A DNA stretch of 64,000 nt, from NCBI RefSeq assembly GCF_000385375.1, contig NZ_ARVV01000001.1:2542001-2606000 (forward strand), written 5' to 3'. Numbering within the stretch: position 1 is the stretch's first letter; the number at the start of each line of letters is the position of its first letter. A program made the position numbers and the translations under genes. The notes below the pieces were generated by a model. It was given only the letters and a program-made list of their open reading frames with translations, made no database searches and was not told the origin of the DNA. Source of the stretch: Methyloversatilis discipulorum. GTDB lineage: Bacteria > Pseudomonadota > Gammaproteobacteria > Burkholderiales > Rhodocyclaceae. Of this stretch, positions 17,583 through 26,436 are shown piece by piece.

Positions 17583-18776
17583 ATGATCTTCGAAGCAGGT
17601 CGCATATTCACCTTGGTCGGCTGGCCGGCCGTTCTTCTGCTCGCCTGGCTGGCCGGCGAGATCTTCCATCGCGGGCTGGCGATACCGCGCGTCTGCGTCT
17701 ATTCGCTCGCCGGCATCGTCTACAGCGCCTGGGGCGGCGCGCCGCACGACGCCGAAACCCGGGCAGCCATGTCCTTCCTGGCCAATTTCTCGCTCGCGCT
17801 GTTCCTGTTCGAGCTGGGTCACCGCATCAATCTGCGCTGGCTGGTGACCAATTACTGGCTCACGCTGACCGGGATTGCCGAATCGCTGCTCACCTTCGTC
17901 GTGGTGCGCGCCATCGCCATTGCGATGGGCCAGCCACCGGACATCGCGATGGTGCTCGGCGCACTGTCGGTGGCCACCTCGCCTGCAGCTCTGGTACGCG
18001 TCGTGAACGATCTGCGCGGCTCCGGCCAGGTAACCGAACGGGCGCTGCATCTGTGCGCCATCAACTGCCTGCTGTCGGTGCTGCTGATGAAGGGTGCGAT
18101 CGGCTACTGGCAATTGCTGGCGTCCGGCAGCGTGGTCAGCGCGGTGTGGAACAGCGCCGCCATCCTCGCCGTGTCGGTCGGCTGCGGCATCCTGGTCGGC
18201 GTGCCACTGCCCTGGCTGCTGCGCCGGCTGCGCGCCGACGAACGCGGTGTCACCATCGTATTCGCGCTGGCGGTGATGCTGGTCACCCTGCTCACCCAGG
18301 GCGTCAACGTGTCGCCCTTGCTGGCCGCGCTGACGCTGGGCGTGCTGATGCGGCGCAAGCGGCTGGTGCTGACGCCGGCGCAGCGCAACTTCGGGGTGCT
18401 GGGCGAACTGCTGACGCTGTTCCTGTTCGTGTTCGTTGCCGGCATGGCGACCTGGCCGACCACCGCTGCCGGACTGGCGCTGGCCGTGCTGCTGTCGCTC
18501 GGCCGCATCGCAGCGAAGATGAGCGCGACCGCCGCCTTTGCCCATGTAAGCGGAACCAGCACACGCAAGGGCGCGCTGACCGGGCTGGCGCTCGCACCAC
18601 TGTCGACCTTCGCGCTGCTGCTGCTCGAATACAGTCGCACCGCCGGCTTCGGACTCGCCGACAGCGCGCTGTCGGCCATCGCCGGCATGGTGATCGTGAT
18701 GGAATTCGTCGGGCCGGTGTTCGCCCAGTGGGCGCTGGTGCTGGCCGGCGAAGCACAGAGGACGGAGGACGCCTGA
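17583..18776 (+). CDS. cation:proton antiporter (CPA2/Kef-like membrane protein)
   Basis: 397 residues. The ATG at 17583 has GGAGG at 17569-17573 and is preferred over a start 21 bases upstream. There are about 11-12 hydrophobic helices and no soluble regulatory domain. The region [19 protein letters not shown] resembles the transport core of Na+/H+ and K+/H+ exchangers, and the repeat-like segment near [21 protein letters not shown] is typical of the family. The Asp-Asp or Asn-Asp pair seen in the sodium-specific members is not obvious, so the ion is unclear. Its stop TGA shares a base with the next start (TGATG), so it is co-translated with the YbdK-type gene. Confidence 0.8.
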   Translation: MIFEAGRIFTLVGWPAVLLLAWLAGEIFHRGLAIPRVCVYSLAGIVYSAWGGAPHDAETRAAMSFLANFSLALFLFELGHRINLRWLVTNYWLTLTGIAESLLTFVVVRAIAIAMGQPPDIAMVLGALSVATSPAALVRVVNDLRGSGQVTERALHLCAINCLLSVLLMKGAIGYWQLLASGSVVSAVWNSAAILAVSVGCGILVGVPLPWLLRRLRADERGVTIVFALAVMLVTLLTQGVNVSPLLAALTLGVLMRRKRLVLTPAQRNFGVLGELLTLFLFVFVAGMATWPTTAAGLALAVLLSLGRIAAKMSATAAFAHVSGTSTRKGALTGLALAPLSTFALLLLEYSRTAGFGLADSALSAIAGMVIVMEFVGPVFAQWALVLAGEAQRTEDA

Positions 18777-19894
18777 TGCCGCTCGAAACCTTCCACGCCT
18801 CGTCGGCGCTCAGCATGGGCGTCGAACTCGAACTGCAGCTGGTCGGCGAACACGACCGCGACCTCGCGTCGGCGGCGGCCGACCTGCTGGAATTGGCGCA
18901 GCGTCAGACCTTTCCCGGCGACATCAAGCCGGAAATGACCGACAGCATGATAGAGGTGGCGACCGGCATCCATGACAGCCACGCCACGCTGCTTGCACAA
19001 TTGCGCCTGATGCGCGATGCGCTGGTCAAGGATGCGACGCGGCTCAATGTATCGCTGTGCGGCGGTGGCACCCACCCGTTCCAGCAGTGGTCGGAACGGC
19101 GCATCTTCTCGGCACCACGCTTCCAGCAGCTGTCCGGCCTCTACGGTTATCTGGCCAAGCAGTTCACGGTGTTCGGTCAGCACGTGCATATCGGCATGCC
19201 GGATCCGGACAGCGCACTGCGCGTGCTGCACGCGCTCGGACGCTATGTGCCGCACTTCATCGCACTGTCCGCGTCGTCGCCGTTCTCACAGGGCAGCGAC
19301 ACGCTGTTCGATTCCGCTCGGCTGAATTCGGTATTCGCCTTCCCGCTCAGCGGCCGCGCGCCCTTCGTGCTCGAATGGTCGCGCTTCGAGCGCGACTACT
19401 TCGCACGGATGGAGGACACCGGCATCGTGCGCAGCATGAAGGATTTCTACTGGGACATCCGGCCCAAGCCCGAGTACGGCACGATAGAGCTGCGCGTCTG
19501 CGATACGCCGCTCGGCGTCGATCGGGCAGCACAGATCGCGGTTTACCTGCAGGCACTGTGCCGGCTTATCCTGTCCGGCGAGGATCCGGAGCCGGTGGAG
19601 GACGACTATCTCGTGTACACCTACAACCGCTTCCAGGCCTGCCGCTTCGGTCTCGACGGGCTGATCGTGCATCCGCGCAGCCACGCCGCGCTGCCGCTGC
19701 GCGACGACATCGCCGCCACGCTCGAACGGCTGGCACCGCACGCCGATGCACTGCGTTCGTCGGACGCACTGGACGCGCTGCATCGCATGGTCCGCGGCGG
19801 CGGTAACGACGCCACGCGACTGCGCGCGGTGCACGCCCGCACGCGCAACCTGCTGGCGGTGGTCGACGACGCGGTCGCCGCCTTCGCCCAATGA
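18776..19894 (+). CDS. carboxylate-amine ligase, YbdK family (GCS2-like)
   Basis: 372 residues, the normal length for YbdK. The start overlaps the antiporter stop by one base. Motifs include [10 protein letters not shown] near the start, [35 protein letters not shown] and [22 protein letters not shown], which together form the ATP-grasp-like glutamate-cysteine ligase type 2 fold. YbdK has weak gamma-glutamyl-cysteine ligase activity in E. coli; the true substrate is unknown. A four-base overlap (ATGA) links it to the DUF456 gene, so the three genes from 17583 form one operon. Confidence 0.9.
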   Translation: MPLETFHASSALSMGVELELQLVGEHDRDLASAAADLLELAQRQTFPGDIKPEMTDSMIEVATGIHDSHATLLAQLRLMRDALVKDATRLNVSLCGGGTHPFQQWSERRIFSAPRFQQLSGLYGYLAKQFTVFGQHVHIGMPDPDSALRVLHALGRYVPHFIALSASSPFSQGSDTLFDSARLNSVFAFPLSGRAPFVLEWSRFERDYFARMEDTGIVRSMKDFYWDIRPKPEYGTIELRVCDTPLGVDRAAQIAVYLQALCRLILSGEDPEPVEDDYLVYTYNRFQACRFGLDGLIVHPRSHAALPLRDDIAATLERLAPHADALRSSDALDALHRMVRGGGNDATRLRAVHARTRNLLAVVDDAVAAFAQ

Positions 19895-20379
19895 GCGGCA
19901 TGGACATCCTGCTGTGGGCGATCGCGGCACTGCTGGTGCTGATCGGACTGGCCGGCGTCGTGCTGCCCGCCCTGCCCGGCATTCCGCTGATGTTCGGCGG
20001 CTTCCTGATGATGGCCTGGCTGGACGACTTCACCCACATCGGCAGCGTCACACTGTCGCTGCTGGGCGCACTCACCGTGCTCGCCTGGCTGATCGATTTC
20101 GCGTCGGGCGTGATCGGTGCTCAGCGAGTGGGCGCCAGCACGCTGGCGCTGGTCGGCGCAGCAATCGGCACCGTGCTCGGTCTGTTCGCCGGCCTGATCG
20201 GCCTGCTGTTCGCACCGTTGGCAGGCGCGGCGATCGGCGAATTCATCGCGCGACGCGACGCACTGCAAGCCGCACGCGTCGGCGTGGCGACCTGGCTCGG
20301 CATGCTGATCGCCGCCGTCGCCAAGGTGGCCATCGCCTTCATGATGCTGGGCATCGCACTGGCCGCCTGGCTGATCTGA
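19891..20379 (+). CDS. DUF456 family membrane protein
   Basis: 162 residues, nearly all hydrophobic, with a Gly/Ala-rich sequence. Family marks are [19 protein letters not shown] near the N-terminus, [15 protein letters not shown], and two glycine-zipper-like stretches ([16 protein letters not shown] and [12 protein letters not shown]). Probably four membrane segments. Its role is unknown; in other bacteria it is linked to membrane stress, but I have no direct evidence here. It ends eight bases before the converging pseudopilin gene. Confidence 0.85.
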   Translation: MSGMDILLWAIAALLVLIGLAGVVLPALPGIPLMFGGFLMMAWLDDFTHIGSVTLSLLGALTVLAWLIDFASGVIGAQRVGASTLALVGAAIGTVLGLFAGLIGLLFAPLAGAAIGEFIARRDALQAARVGVATWLGMLIAAVAKVAIAFMMLGIALAAWLI

Positions 20380-20387
20380 CAGCCGCT

Positions 20388-21110
20388 TCAGCGCTTGCCG
20401 GTGTATTGCTCCTGCAGCGATCCCGCCGAACCGTCGGGTTGCGGAACATCACCGCCCTCGCCGACCACGACCGGAGTACTGCCCGCCGCCGATCCGGGCG
20501 CAGACGGCGACGAACCCGGTGTGTCCTGCTGCGCAGGCGTGTCGGCAACCGGCACGAACAGCCAGTCGGCATGACGCAGATCGCCCGCCGGACGGGCAGC
20601 GGACGGCGCCGTCGGACCGAGCTGTCCGGGCACGGCCTGCGGCTGACCCGGGATGGGCGCGGACGGCTGCGCGAGCGGCGTCTTGAGGCTGGTCGCCACT
20701 TTGTCGCCGGTCGCATCGACCCAGCGCGGCAGCACGTGGATGCGCGCCACCTTTTCCGATCGGCTGTGTACTGCGCGGATCTGCCCCTGCGACATGACCA
20801 GTCCCCAGTCACGGTTGTTGGTCATCGGGTCGACATAGATCTTGCGCAGATGACGCATCGGCACCTGATGCCGCTTGTCTTCGAGCAGATCCTCCAGCCG
20901 TGCCGGAAAGGTTTTCGGCTCGGCCGGGGACGCGTCGTAGTAGCGCTGCAGCGCCCGCGAGAACTCACCGCCGATGAACAGCAGTTCGCGTTCGCGTTCG
21001 GTCTGCGACAGCGTGGTCCACATCAGCGCGCTGCCGGCTGCAGCAATGCCCAGCGCGGCAACTGCGAACAGCAGCAGCAGATAGGAAAAGCCGCGCTGGT
21101 CCGCCCGCAT
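20388..21110 (-). CDS. type II secretion-like pseudopilin with Pro-rich tail
   Basis: 240 residues from the ATG at 21110. The N-terminus MRADQRGFSYLLLLFAVAAL has a prepilin-peptidase site (G/F) with Ser rather than Thr following, and a hydrophobic helix. Glu5, which most pilins have, is not present (FSYLLLL). A domain of about 100 residues follows (RYYDASPAEPKTFPARLEDLLED, then YVDPMTNNRDW), and then a long Pro/Gly/Ser tail of low complexity. Third gene of a three-pseudopilin cluster; 4 bases separate it from the GspG-like gene. Likely a minor pseudopilin; a link to the GspE-type ATPase at 29.9 kb is possible. Confidence 0.78.
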   Translation of the reverse strand: MRADQRGFSYLLLLFAVAALGIAAAGSALMWTTLSQTERERELLFIGGEFSRALQRYYDASPAEPKTFPARLEDLLEDKRHQVPMRHLRKIYVDPMTNNRDWGLVMSQGQIRAVHSRSEKVARIHVLPRWVDATGDKVATSLKTPLAQPSAPIPGQPQAVPGQLGPTAPSAARPAGDLRHADWLFVPVADTPAQQDTPGSSPSAPGSAAGSTPVVVGEGGDVPQPDGSAGSLQEQYTGKR

Positions 21111-21114
21111 CGCG

Positions 21115-21501
21115 TCAGAGGTCGGAATAGGCGACGCCGTCGCGCGACGTGCCTTCGGCACCGCTCTTCAGATCGGCCACACCGCTCTCGGTCGCCGAAT
21201 CGCGCGGCGGCACGACGATCCAGGTTTCGCTGCTGTCGGTAACCGGGTCAAAGGGCAGCTTGCGCAGGTACTGCTTGTCGACCAGGTCCTGCAGGCTCTG
21301 CGGCCAGGCACCACGATCGCCGCGGAACTTGTCGATCGCATCGCGGGTGACCGCCAGCGTCTGCTTCAGCGTCGCCTCCTTCGAGCGGTCGAGATGTTCG
21401 AAGTAGCGCGGTGCGGCAATGGTCAGCAGCACAGCGATGATGGCCATGACCACCAGCAGCTCGATCAGCGTGAAACCGCGTTTGCGGACGAAAGTGAACA
21501 T
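21115..21501 (-). CDS. GspG-like major pseudopilin
   Basis: 128 residues. The ATG at 21501 overlaps the stop of the preceding pseudopilin gene by one base (TGATG). The N-terminus MFTFVRKRGFTLIELLVVMAIIAVL holds the classic prepilin cleavage and methylation site G/FTLIE with Glu5, followed by the long hydrophobic helix. The soluble part contains RDAIDKFRGDRGAWPQSLQDLVDKQYL and PFDPVTDSSETW, as in GspG-type pseudopilins. These assemble a short periplasmic pseudopilus under a GspE ATPase and inner-membrane platform; neither the platform nor a secretin gene is in the window. Confidence 0.9.
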   Translation of the reverse strand: MFTFVRKRGFTLIELLVVMAIIAVLLTIAAPRYFEHLDRSKEATLKQTLAVTRDAIDKFRGDRGAWPQSLQDLVDKQYLRKLPFDPVTDSSETWIVVPPRDSATESGVADLKSGAEGTSRDGVAYSDL

Positions 21502-21986
21502 CACCAGTTCCGGTACGGAATGCCGTTCAGGCCGGTGCGGCCGGACAGCGAATAGACATCGAACACATCGGCGCCGGGTACCGGCTCGTCCGGCGGGCTG
21601 GCGTAGCTGCGCAGGCCCCAGGTCTGTTCGGGCGGCGTCGATGTATCGGGGTGGAAGGGGTCGCGCGGCAGCCGGCGCAGGAAGTAGATCTTCACGTCGT
21701 TCGGCTGCTTGACGTCGCGCACGCCATTGACGAGCACGTCGAGGCTGGGCGGGTAGCCGCTCGCACCGACCTTCTTCTCGATGCGCCCCTCGTCCCAGGC
21801 CTTCTTGTAATCGTCGAGCGCGGTGCGGATCTGCCGCAGCGAGGTGCGCAGTTCGGCCTCGTTCGCGCGCACGCGCGCCAGTTCCATCATGGGCATGGCC
21901 ATGGTGGCGAGAACGCCGACGATGGCGATCACCACCATCAGCTCGATCAGCGTGAAACCGCGGGAAAGACTCGTATGACGCAGCAT
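21501..21986 (-). CDS. type II secretion-like pseudopilin
   Basis: 161 residues, first gene of the pseudopilin operon. The N-terminus has LSRGFTLIELMVVIAIVGVL, the prepilin peptidase site with Glu5. A helical region (RANEAELRTSLRQIRTALDDYKK) and a GspG-like C-terminal half with RRLPRDPFHPDT and WGLRSYAS follow. It overlaps the next gene by one base. Family members of this kind are secreted or pilus-like; which system it belongs to cannot be told from the window. Confidence 0.88.
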   Translation of the reverse strand: MLRHTSLSRGFTLIELMVVIAIVGVLATMAMPMMELARVRANEAELRTSLRQIRTALDDYKKAWDEGRIEKKVGASGYPPSLDVLVNGVRDVKQPNDVKIYFLRRLPRDPFHPDTSTPPEQTWGLRSYASPPDEPVPGADVFDVYSLSGRTGLNGIPYRNW

Positions 21987-22147
21987 GTGCTGCAGGTTAA
22001 CACAGCACCATCACGGCACCGTGACAGCAGACTCCGGGTTCTGCCGGCGCCGGATCCGGTCCCACTCGTGCAGCCGGTGCGCCGCACTGCGAGGCGCAGC
22101 TCGCGGTTCAGCCCCGGCTGAGGTGATGCGAGCGTCACAGACGGCTT

Positions 22148-22390
22148 CTAACTCAGATGGCTGCGCCAGGGCTGAGGCCCCTCGTGTTCGCGCAGCCACA
22201 CGTAACGCTGCGAACGCCATTCGCGCAAGGCATTGAGTGCGGTGTCGAAGTCGGCATAGGGCAGCTGATAAAGCAGTTGCAGGTCGAATGGCGCATCGTG
22301 CTCGAGCGCGTCGAGCAACTGCCGGAAGATGGATGCGCTGTTTCCGCTGTCCGCGGCGTGCGCCTTTTCAAACACGACTTGCAGGTGCAT
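22148..22390 (-). CDS. small hypothetical protein
   Basis: 80 residues from the ATG at 22390, which is preceded by GGGAGA. The sequence is soluble, acidic in the middle and contains several Leu/Phe-rich segments (SIFRQLLDALEHDAPFDLQLLYQLPYADFDTA). I do not recognise a family. It stands between the pseudopilin operon and galE, on the same strand as both. The codon pattern fits a real gene, but the short length leaves some doubt. Confidence 0.6.
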   Translation of the reverse strand: MHLQVVFEKAHAADSGNSASIFRQLLDALEHDAPFDLQLLYQLPYADFDTALNALREWRSQRYVWLREHEGPQPWRSHLS

Positions 22391-22504
22391 GGGCAATCTC
22401 CCGGGCTGGTTCCGACCGACGGCGAGCTGCTGATTTAGCACGAAGCGGCGGTCGTCATCTATCGCGGCGCGCCGAGACTTTCTGCCCTCCGCCCGCGACG
22501 CGCG

Positions 22505-23521
22505 TCAGGCATAGCCCTGCGGGTTGCTGCGCTGCCAGTTCCACGCATCGGCGCACATCTGCGCGAGGTCGCGCCGCGCAACCCAGCCCAGAAGCCGGTT
22601 TGCGTGTGCCGGGTCGGCGTAGCACTGGGCGATGTCCCCCGGCCGCCGATCGACGATACGGTACGGCACGGCGCGTCCGCTCGCCTGCTCGAAGGCGCGC
22701 ACGACCTCAAGCACGCTGTAGCCACGACCGGTACCCAGATTCACCGTCAGCAGACCGGCATGCTCTGCAAGGTAGTCGATGGCGCGCACGTGACCTTGAG
22801 CGAGGTCAAGCACGTGGATGTAGTCGCGCACGCCGGTGCCGTCCGGCGTCGGCCAGTCACCGCCGAATACGCGCAACTCGGCCAGCTTGCCGACCGCCAC
22901 CTGGCTGACGAAGGGCATCAGATTGTTCGGCAGACCGTTGGGGTCTTCGCCGATCAGGCCGGATTCGTGTGCGCCGACCGGATTGAAATAGCGCAGCAGT
23001 GCGATGCGCCAGGACGGATCGGCCACGACGAGGTCCTGCAGCAGGTACTCGACCATCCATTTCGAGCGGCCGTAAGGATTGGTCGGCCCGGTCGGGAAAT
23101 CCTCGCGGATGGGCACCGACGCCGGATCACCGTAAACCGTGGCCGAGGACGAGAAGGCCAGCGTCTTCACCCCGGCTTCGGCCATCACCTCGCACAGCGC
23201 CACCGTGCCGCTGACGTTGTTGTCGTAGTACTCGAGCGGCTTAGCAACCGATTCGCCAACCGCCTTCAGGCCGGCGAAGTGGATCACCGCGTCGATGCCG
23301 TGCGCCGCAAACACCGCGCGCATCGCAGCGCGGTCGCGGACATCGGCCTGCACGAAGGCCTGCAGACCCTGCCCGGCGATGCGTTCGACGCGCGTCAGAG
23401 ATTCGCGCTTGCTGTTGCACAGGTTATCTACAACCACCACCTGGTGGCCCGCAGCCATCAGTTCGATGCAGGTGTGCGAGCCGATATAGCCCGCGCCACC
23501 GGTGACCAGCACACGCGACAT
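22505..23521 (-). CDS. galE: UDP-glucose 4-epimerase
   Basis: 338 residues, the standard length. An extended SDR enzyme: nucleotide-binding GGAGYIGSH at the N-terminus, the catalytic Ser in SSSATVYG and Tyr-x-x-x-Lys in YGRSKWMVE, plus RYFNPVGAHESG and the C-terminal GTGRGYSVLEVV region. It interconverts UDP-glucose and UDP-galactose for surface polysaccharides and the Leloir pathway. It lies just downstream of slyD on the same strand, with no other sugar genes next to it. Confidence 0.97.
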   Translation of the reverse strand: MSRVLVTGGAGYIGSHTCIELMAAGHQVVVVDNLCNSKRESLTRVERIAGQGLQAFVQADVRDRAAMRAVFAAHGIDAVIHFAGLKAVGESVAKPLEYYDNNVSGTVALCEVMAEAGVKTLAFSSSATVYGDPASVPIREDFPTGPTNPYGRSKWMVEYLLQDLVVADPSWRIALLRYFNPVGAHESGLIGEDPNGLPNNLMPFVSQVAVGKLAELRVFGGDWPTPDGTGVRDYIHVLDLAQGHVRAIDYLAEHAGLLTVNLGTGRGYSVLEVVRAFEQASGRAVPYRIVDRRPGDIAQCYADPAHANRLLGWVARRDLAQMCADAWNWQRSNPQGYA

Positions 23522-23608
23522 GGATATTCCCTGACAGGATTTCGATGCAGCGCCCGACAGCGGGCGTAGAACGCCGGGGCCTTCGTCGGCGCCCGGCGGG
23601 GGACGACC

Positions 23609-24088
23609 TCAGTGGTGGTGGCCGTGGTCGCCGTGCACGTGACCGTGCGACAGCTCTTCCGCCGACGCCTGACGCACTGCCGACACCGAGCACGAGAACA
23701 CCAGGGCGGTGCCAGCCAGCGGGTGATTGCCGTCGATCACAACGCGGTCGTCGGCAATGTCGGTCACGGTGTACAGGCCCTCTTCCTCGCCATCTTCGCT
23801 GACGCGCTCGAACTGCATGCCGACTTCGATATTGTCCGGGAAGTTCGCGCGCGATTCGATCTCGACCAGTTCTTCGTCGTACTCGCCGAAGGCATCTTCC
23901 GGCTGCAGCTTCACGACCACTTCGTCGCCGACGGTCTTGCCTTCAAGTGCTTCCTCGATCGGCTGGAAAATACCGCCGTAACCGCCGTGCAGATAGGCCA
24001 GCGGGGCTTCGCCCGGATCGACCATATTGCCGTCCGGATCCGTCACGCTGTACTTAAGGGTGACGACCGAGTTCTTGCTGATGAGCAT
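23609..24088 (-). CDS. slyD: FKBP-type peptidyl-prolyl isomerase, SlyD family
   Basis: 159 residues. FKBP part: VTLKYSVTDPDGNMVD, the flap region with EALEGKTVGDEVVVKL, and DAFGEYDEELVE. The inserted IF chaperone domain lies at about 68-125, ending GNHPLAGTALVF. The C-terminal tail is His-rich (HGHVHGDHGHHH) and should bind nickel or other metals, a SlyD hallmark. It assists protein folding and nickel handling in the cytoplasm. The first 35 bases overlap the end of the peroxiredoxin gene upstream on the same strand, so the two are probably cotranscribed. Confidence 0.95.
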   Translation of the reverse strand: MLISKNSVVTLKYSVTDPDGNMVDPGEAPLAYLHGGYGGIFQPIEEALEGKTVGDEVVVKLQPEDAFGEYDEELVEIESRANFPDNIEVGMQFERVSEDGEEEGLYTVTDIADDRVVIDGNHPLAGTALVFSCSVSAVRQASAEELSHGHVHGDHGHHH

Positions 24089-24569
24089 TCCTGATTCCTT
24101 TCATGTGCAGTGCGCGCACGCGTTCGAGGACTTCCCCGGCGTGCCCGCGCGGATTCACGCCATATTGCGCGTAACGTATGACACCCTTCCGATCGATGAT
24201 GAATGTCGAGCGGGTCATGCAGAACCGCAGCTTTCCGTCGACCTCGCGCTCGCGCCAGACGCCGTAGCGCCGACTGACCTCGCCATCGATGTCCGACAGC
24301 AGCCTGACCGTCAGGCCGTGCTTGTCGCGGAAATCTGCGTGTGTGAAACATTCGTCGCGGCTGACACCGAGCACGGTGCAGTCACAACGCCGGAAATCGT
24401 CGTCCAGATCGCTGAACTCGATGGCCTGGGCCGTACAGCCCGGCGTGTCGTCCTTGGCGTAGAAGTAGAGCACCATCAGGTGCTGCCCGAGCTGGTCGCC
24501 CAGATTGAACAGTTCCAGATCGGCATCCGGCAGTTCGAACAGCGGAGCGGGTTGTCCTGCATTCAACAT
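24054..24569 (-). CDS. peroxiredoxin, Bcp/PrxQ family, resolving cysteine absent
   Basis: 171 residues from the ATG at 24569, behind GGAGGTG. The peroxidatic Cys45 sits in DDTPGCTAQ, the Bcp signature, and the fold marks HLMVLYFYAKD, GVSRDECFTHADFRDKHGL and TFIIDRKGVIRY are present. E. coli Bcp uses Cys50 as resolving cysteine; here that position is Ile50 (TPGCTAQAIEF). Other cysteines (RRCDC at about 62-64) could substitute, or it may work as a 1-Cys enzyme with an outside thiol. It reduces hydrogen peroxide and organic peroxides. The long overlap with slyD (35 bases) suggests coupled expression. Confidence 0.88.
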   Translation of the reverse strand: MLNAGQPAPLFELPDADLELFNLGDQLGQHLMVLYFYAKDDTPGCTAQAIEFSDLDDDFRRCDCTVLGVSRDECFTHADFRDKHGLTVRLLSDIDGEVSRRYGVWREREVDGKLRFCMTRSTFIIDRKGVIRYAQYGVNPRGHAGEVLERVRALHMKGIRNAHQQELGRHP

Positions 24570-24984
24570 GCGCACCTCCCATCCACACGACGCGACCACG
24601 AAACATCGCACGCTCTGGAGTCCGGCGGATTCTAGCAGGCAGGCTTGCTGCGCCGTTGTAAAAAAAGCCGTCGCCGCATTGCACAAATGTGGCCCTGACG
24701 CACCAAAGAGCATCACACCCCAGCTGAGTCGAACGTCCGTCAACAATCAACTTTATTTAATAAATTCAAATAGTTGAAAATTTTTCTTCAGAAAGAGCAA
24801 TGACAAACAGAAAGTGGCCTGAGTCTTGCATTCCTGTTTCACCAGAACGCTGAGCTGCTCGCAGTGTGCGGAATGACCCCCTTACTTGTCGTTGCAAATG
24901 AGGGCGTCATCCCGGATTGTGGGGGGCTGATGTTCTTGCAAAAATCTGGGTTCCACTTTGTCACTTTTTGTGAAAGGACAGGAT
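24570..24984. other. AT-rich intergenic region between the peroxiredoxin and PEP-CTERM genes
   Basis: 415 bp without a convincing gene. It holds a notably AT-rich stretch at about 24745-24795, unlike the rest of the window, a sigma-54-like promoter at 24815-24829, and in the predicted leader an imperfect hairpin (ATGACCCCCTT at 24873-24883 against GAGGGCGTCAT at 24900-24910). It ends with the ribosome site of the PEP-CTERM gene. Confidence 0.6.
24815..24829 (+). promoter_or_regulatory. sigma-54-like promoter of the PEP-CTERM gene
   Basis: TGGCCTGAGTCTTGC followed by A: the GG and GC pairs are ten bases apart, and TGGC and TTGC match the TGGCACG-N4-TTGC consensus exactly. It would give a leader of about 145 nt. 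PEP-CTERM genes in other bacteria are often under RpoN with the PrsK/PrsR pair, which makes this site more credible. Confidence 0.6.
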
Positions 24985-25479
24985 ATGAAGAAAACCTTGG
25001 TCGCAGCTGTTGTATGCGGTCTGTTTGCAGTGGGAAGCGCGAATGCCGCGACGACCAGCTGGGACGACCACGCCACGATCGAAACCGGCATCGCCTCGCT
25101 GTCCGGCTCCTTCTCGGAAATTTTCACCTTCACGTTGACCGCACCGACCACCTCGTTGTCCACGCTGGCCGTATCGGCAGAAGCATCGCCGTTCTTCGGT
25201 CTGAGCGAGGACAGCATGGTGTGGCTGTACAAGGAAACCGGAGCGGTGGACAAGTTTCTGTCTGCCTACAGCTTTGGCACCCTGTTCACCGCCAACGGCC
25301 TGCTCGCCGGCGACTACTACTACAAGGTAACCGGTTCCACGACCGGCAGCCTGGGTGGTGTGCTCGCACTGACCTCGACGACCGCTCCGGTCGCCGTGGT
25401 GCCGGAAGCAGACACCTACGCGATGATGCTGGCTGGCTTGGGCATGATCGGCCTGATGGCAAAGCGTCGCATGGGCTGA
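24985..25479 (+). CDS. small PEP-CTERM protein (FxDxF-like)
   Basis: 164 residues from the ATG at 24985, after AGGACAGGAT. The signal peptide is MKKTLVAAVVCGLFAVGSAN-A. The mature part is a Ser/Thr-rich, beta-type domain with WDDHATIETGIASLSGSFSEIFTFTLTAP and a final VVPEADTYAMMLAGLG followed by a hydrophobic helix and KRRMG, the PEP-CTERM sorting signal. It resembles the FxDxF family, but I see no exact FxDxF motif, so the name is tentative. It is expected to be exported and cleaved by an exosortase. The sigma-54-like promoter and terminator make it a single-gene unit. Confidence 0.85.
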   Translation: MKKTLVAAVVCGLFAVGSANAATTSWDDHATIETGIASLSGSFSEIFTFTLTAPTTSLSTLAVSAEASPFFGLSEDSMVWLYKETGAVDKFLSAYSFGTLFTANGLLAGDYYYKVTGSTTGSLGGVLALTSTTAPVAVVPEADTYAMMLAGLGMIGLMAKRRMG

Positions 25480-25498
25480 GCTTCACCTGCCTGAAAAC

Positions 25499-25524
25499 AA
25501 AAAAGCACCTTCGGGTGCTTTTTT
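25499..25524 (+). terminator. rho-independent terminator after the PEP-CTERM gene
   Basis: AAAAAGCACC, loop TTCG, GGTGCTTTTTT: an extended stem with a T run, 20 bp after the stop codon. Confidence 0.92.
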
Positions 25525-25782
25525 GTTGCCTGGTCGAAGCCTCCGGACCTGCTGCGCCGCAACACTGTCAATAATATCGACAGCCGGAACCTAGTACTTC
25601 GGTATTAGATGCCCCGCCCGAACATCCTGTCATCCGGGCGCCACGGCAAAAATCCATTTCTTTTCATCGCACTGCACAAACCACACGGACCGGCGTTGGC
25701 TGGCAGGGTGCACGCGAACAAATACCACCCTGTAACAATTGTCGACAATCGACACCCGGCCTGCTTGCGCCTTTACGAATAA

Positions 25783-25798
25783 CTGTATAAAAATACAG
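25783..25798 (+). promoter_or_regulatory. LexA box (SOS operator) of lexA
   Basis: CTGTATAAAAATACAG is a perfect CTGT-N8-ACAG palindrome of the classical SOS type, 26 bp before the lexA start codon. LexA should bind here and repress its own operon, lexA-imuA-imuB. Confidence 0.93.
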
Positions 25799-25823
25799 TT
25801 CTCGTACAGCAAGCACCTGCCCC

Positions 25824-26432
25824 ATGTCGAACGACAGCCTGACGCCCCGCCAGCAGGAAATCCTGCAACTGATTCGTGACGCCGTCAGCGAACGTGGCAG
25901 CCCGCCCACGCGGGCCGAGATCGCGCAGGCCTTCGGCTTCCGTTCGCCGAACGCCGCCGAAAGCCATCTGCGCGCACTGGCACGCAAGGGCGTCATCAGT
26001 CTCGACGAAGGCCGCGCACGCGGCATCCGGCTGTCCGAGCCGGCAGGCATTCCACTCATAGGCCGGGTCGCGGCCGGCAATCCCATTCTTGCCGACGCCC
26101 ACGTGCAGGGACGCTATCAGGTAGACCCGTCGATGTTCTCGCCACGCGCCGACTATCTGTTGCGGGTGCGGGGCTTGAGCATGCGCGACGCTGGAATCCT
26201 CGACGGCGACCTGATCGCCGTCCATGCCACCTCCGAAGCACACAACGGCCAGATCATCGTCGCCCGGCTGCACGATGAAGTGACCGTGAAGCGGCTACGC
26301 CGCAGTGGCGCACAGGTCGAGCTGCTGCCGGAAAATCCCGAGTTCAGCCCCATCGTCGTCGACACCCGGCGCGACCCGCTGGTGATCGAGGGCGTCATGG
26401 TGGGGCTGATCCGCAACGGCAACGCGGTCTGA
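25824..26432 (+). CDS. lexA: SOS repressor LexA
   Basis: 202 residues. The N-terminal winged helix-turn-helix contains [15 protein letters not shown] and [30 protein letters not shown]. The cleavage site is Ala84-Gly85 in GRVAAG, and the catalytic pair is Ser119 (RGLSM) and Lys156 (DEVTVKRL). It represses SOS genes until RecA-ssDNA stimulates self-cleavage. A perfect LexA box lies upstream. imuA follows after 4 bases, so the operon encodes the mutagenesis proteins together with their repressor. Confidence 0.98.
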   Translation: MSNDSLTPRQQEILQLIRDAVSERGSPPTRAEIAQAFGFRSPNAAESHLRALARKGVISLDEGRARGIRLSEPAGIPLIGRVAAGNPILADAHVQGRYQVDPSMFSPRADYLLRVRGLSMRDAGILDGDLIAVHATSEAHNGQIIVARLHDEVTVKRLRRSGAQVELLPENPEFSPIVVDTRRDPLVIEGVMVGLIRNGNAV

Positions 26433-26436
26433 CGCG

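Noticed and set aside
17558..18775. A plus-strand frame joining upstream of the YbdK-type gene, which would extend it by about 400 residues
   Set aside because: The extension overlaps the antiporter gene in another frame. The coupled start at 18776 gives the standard YbdK length.
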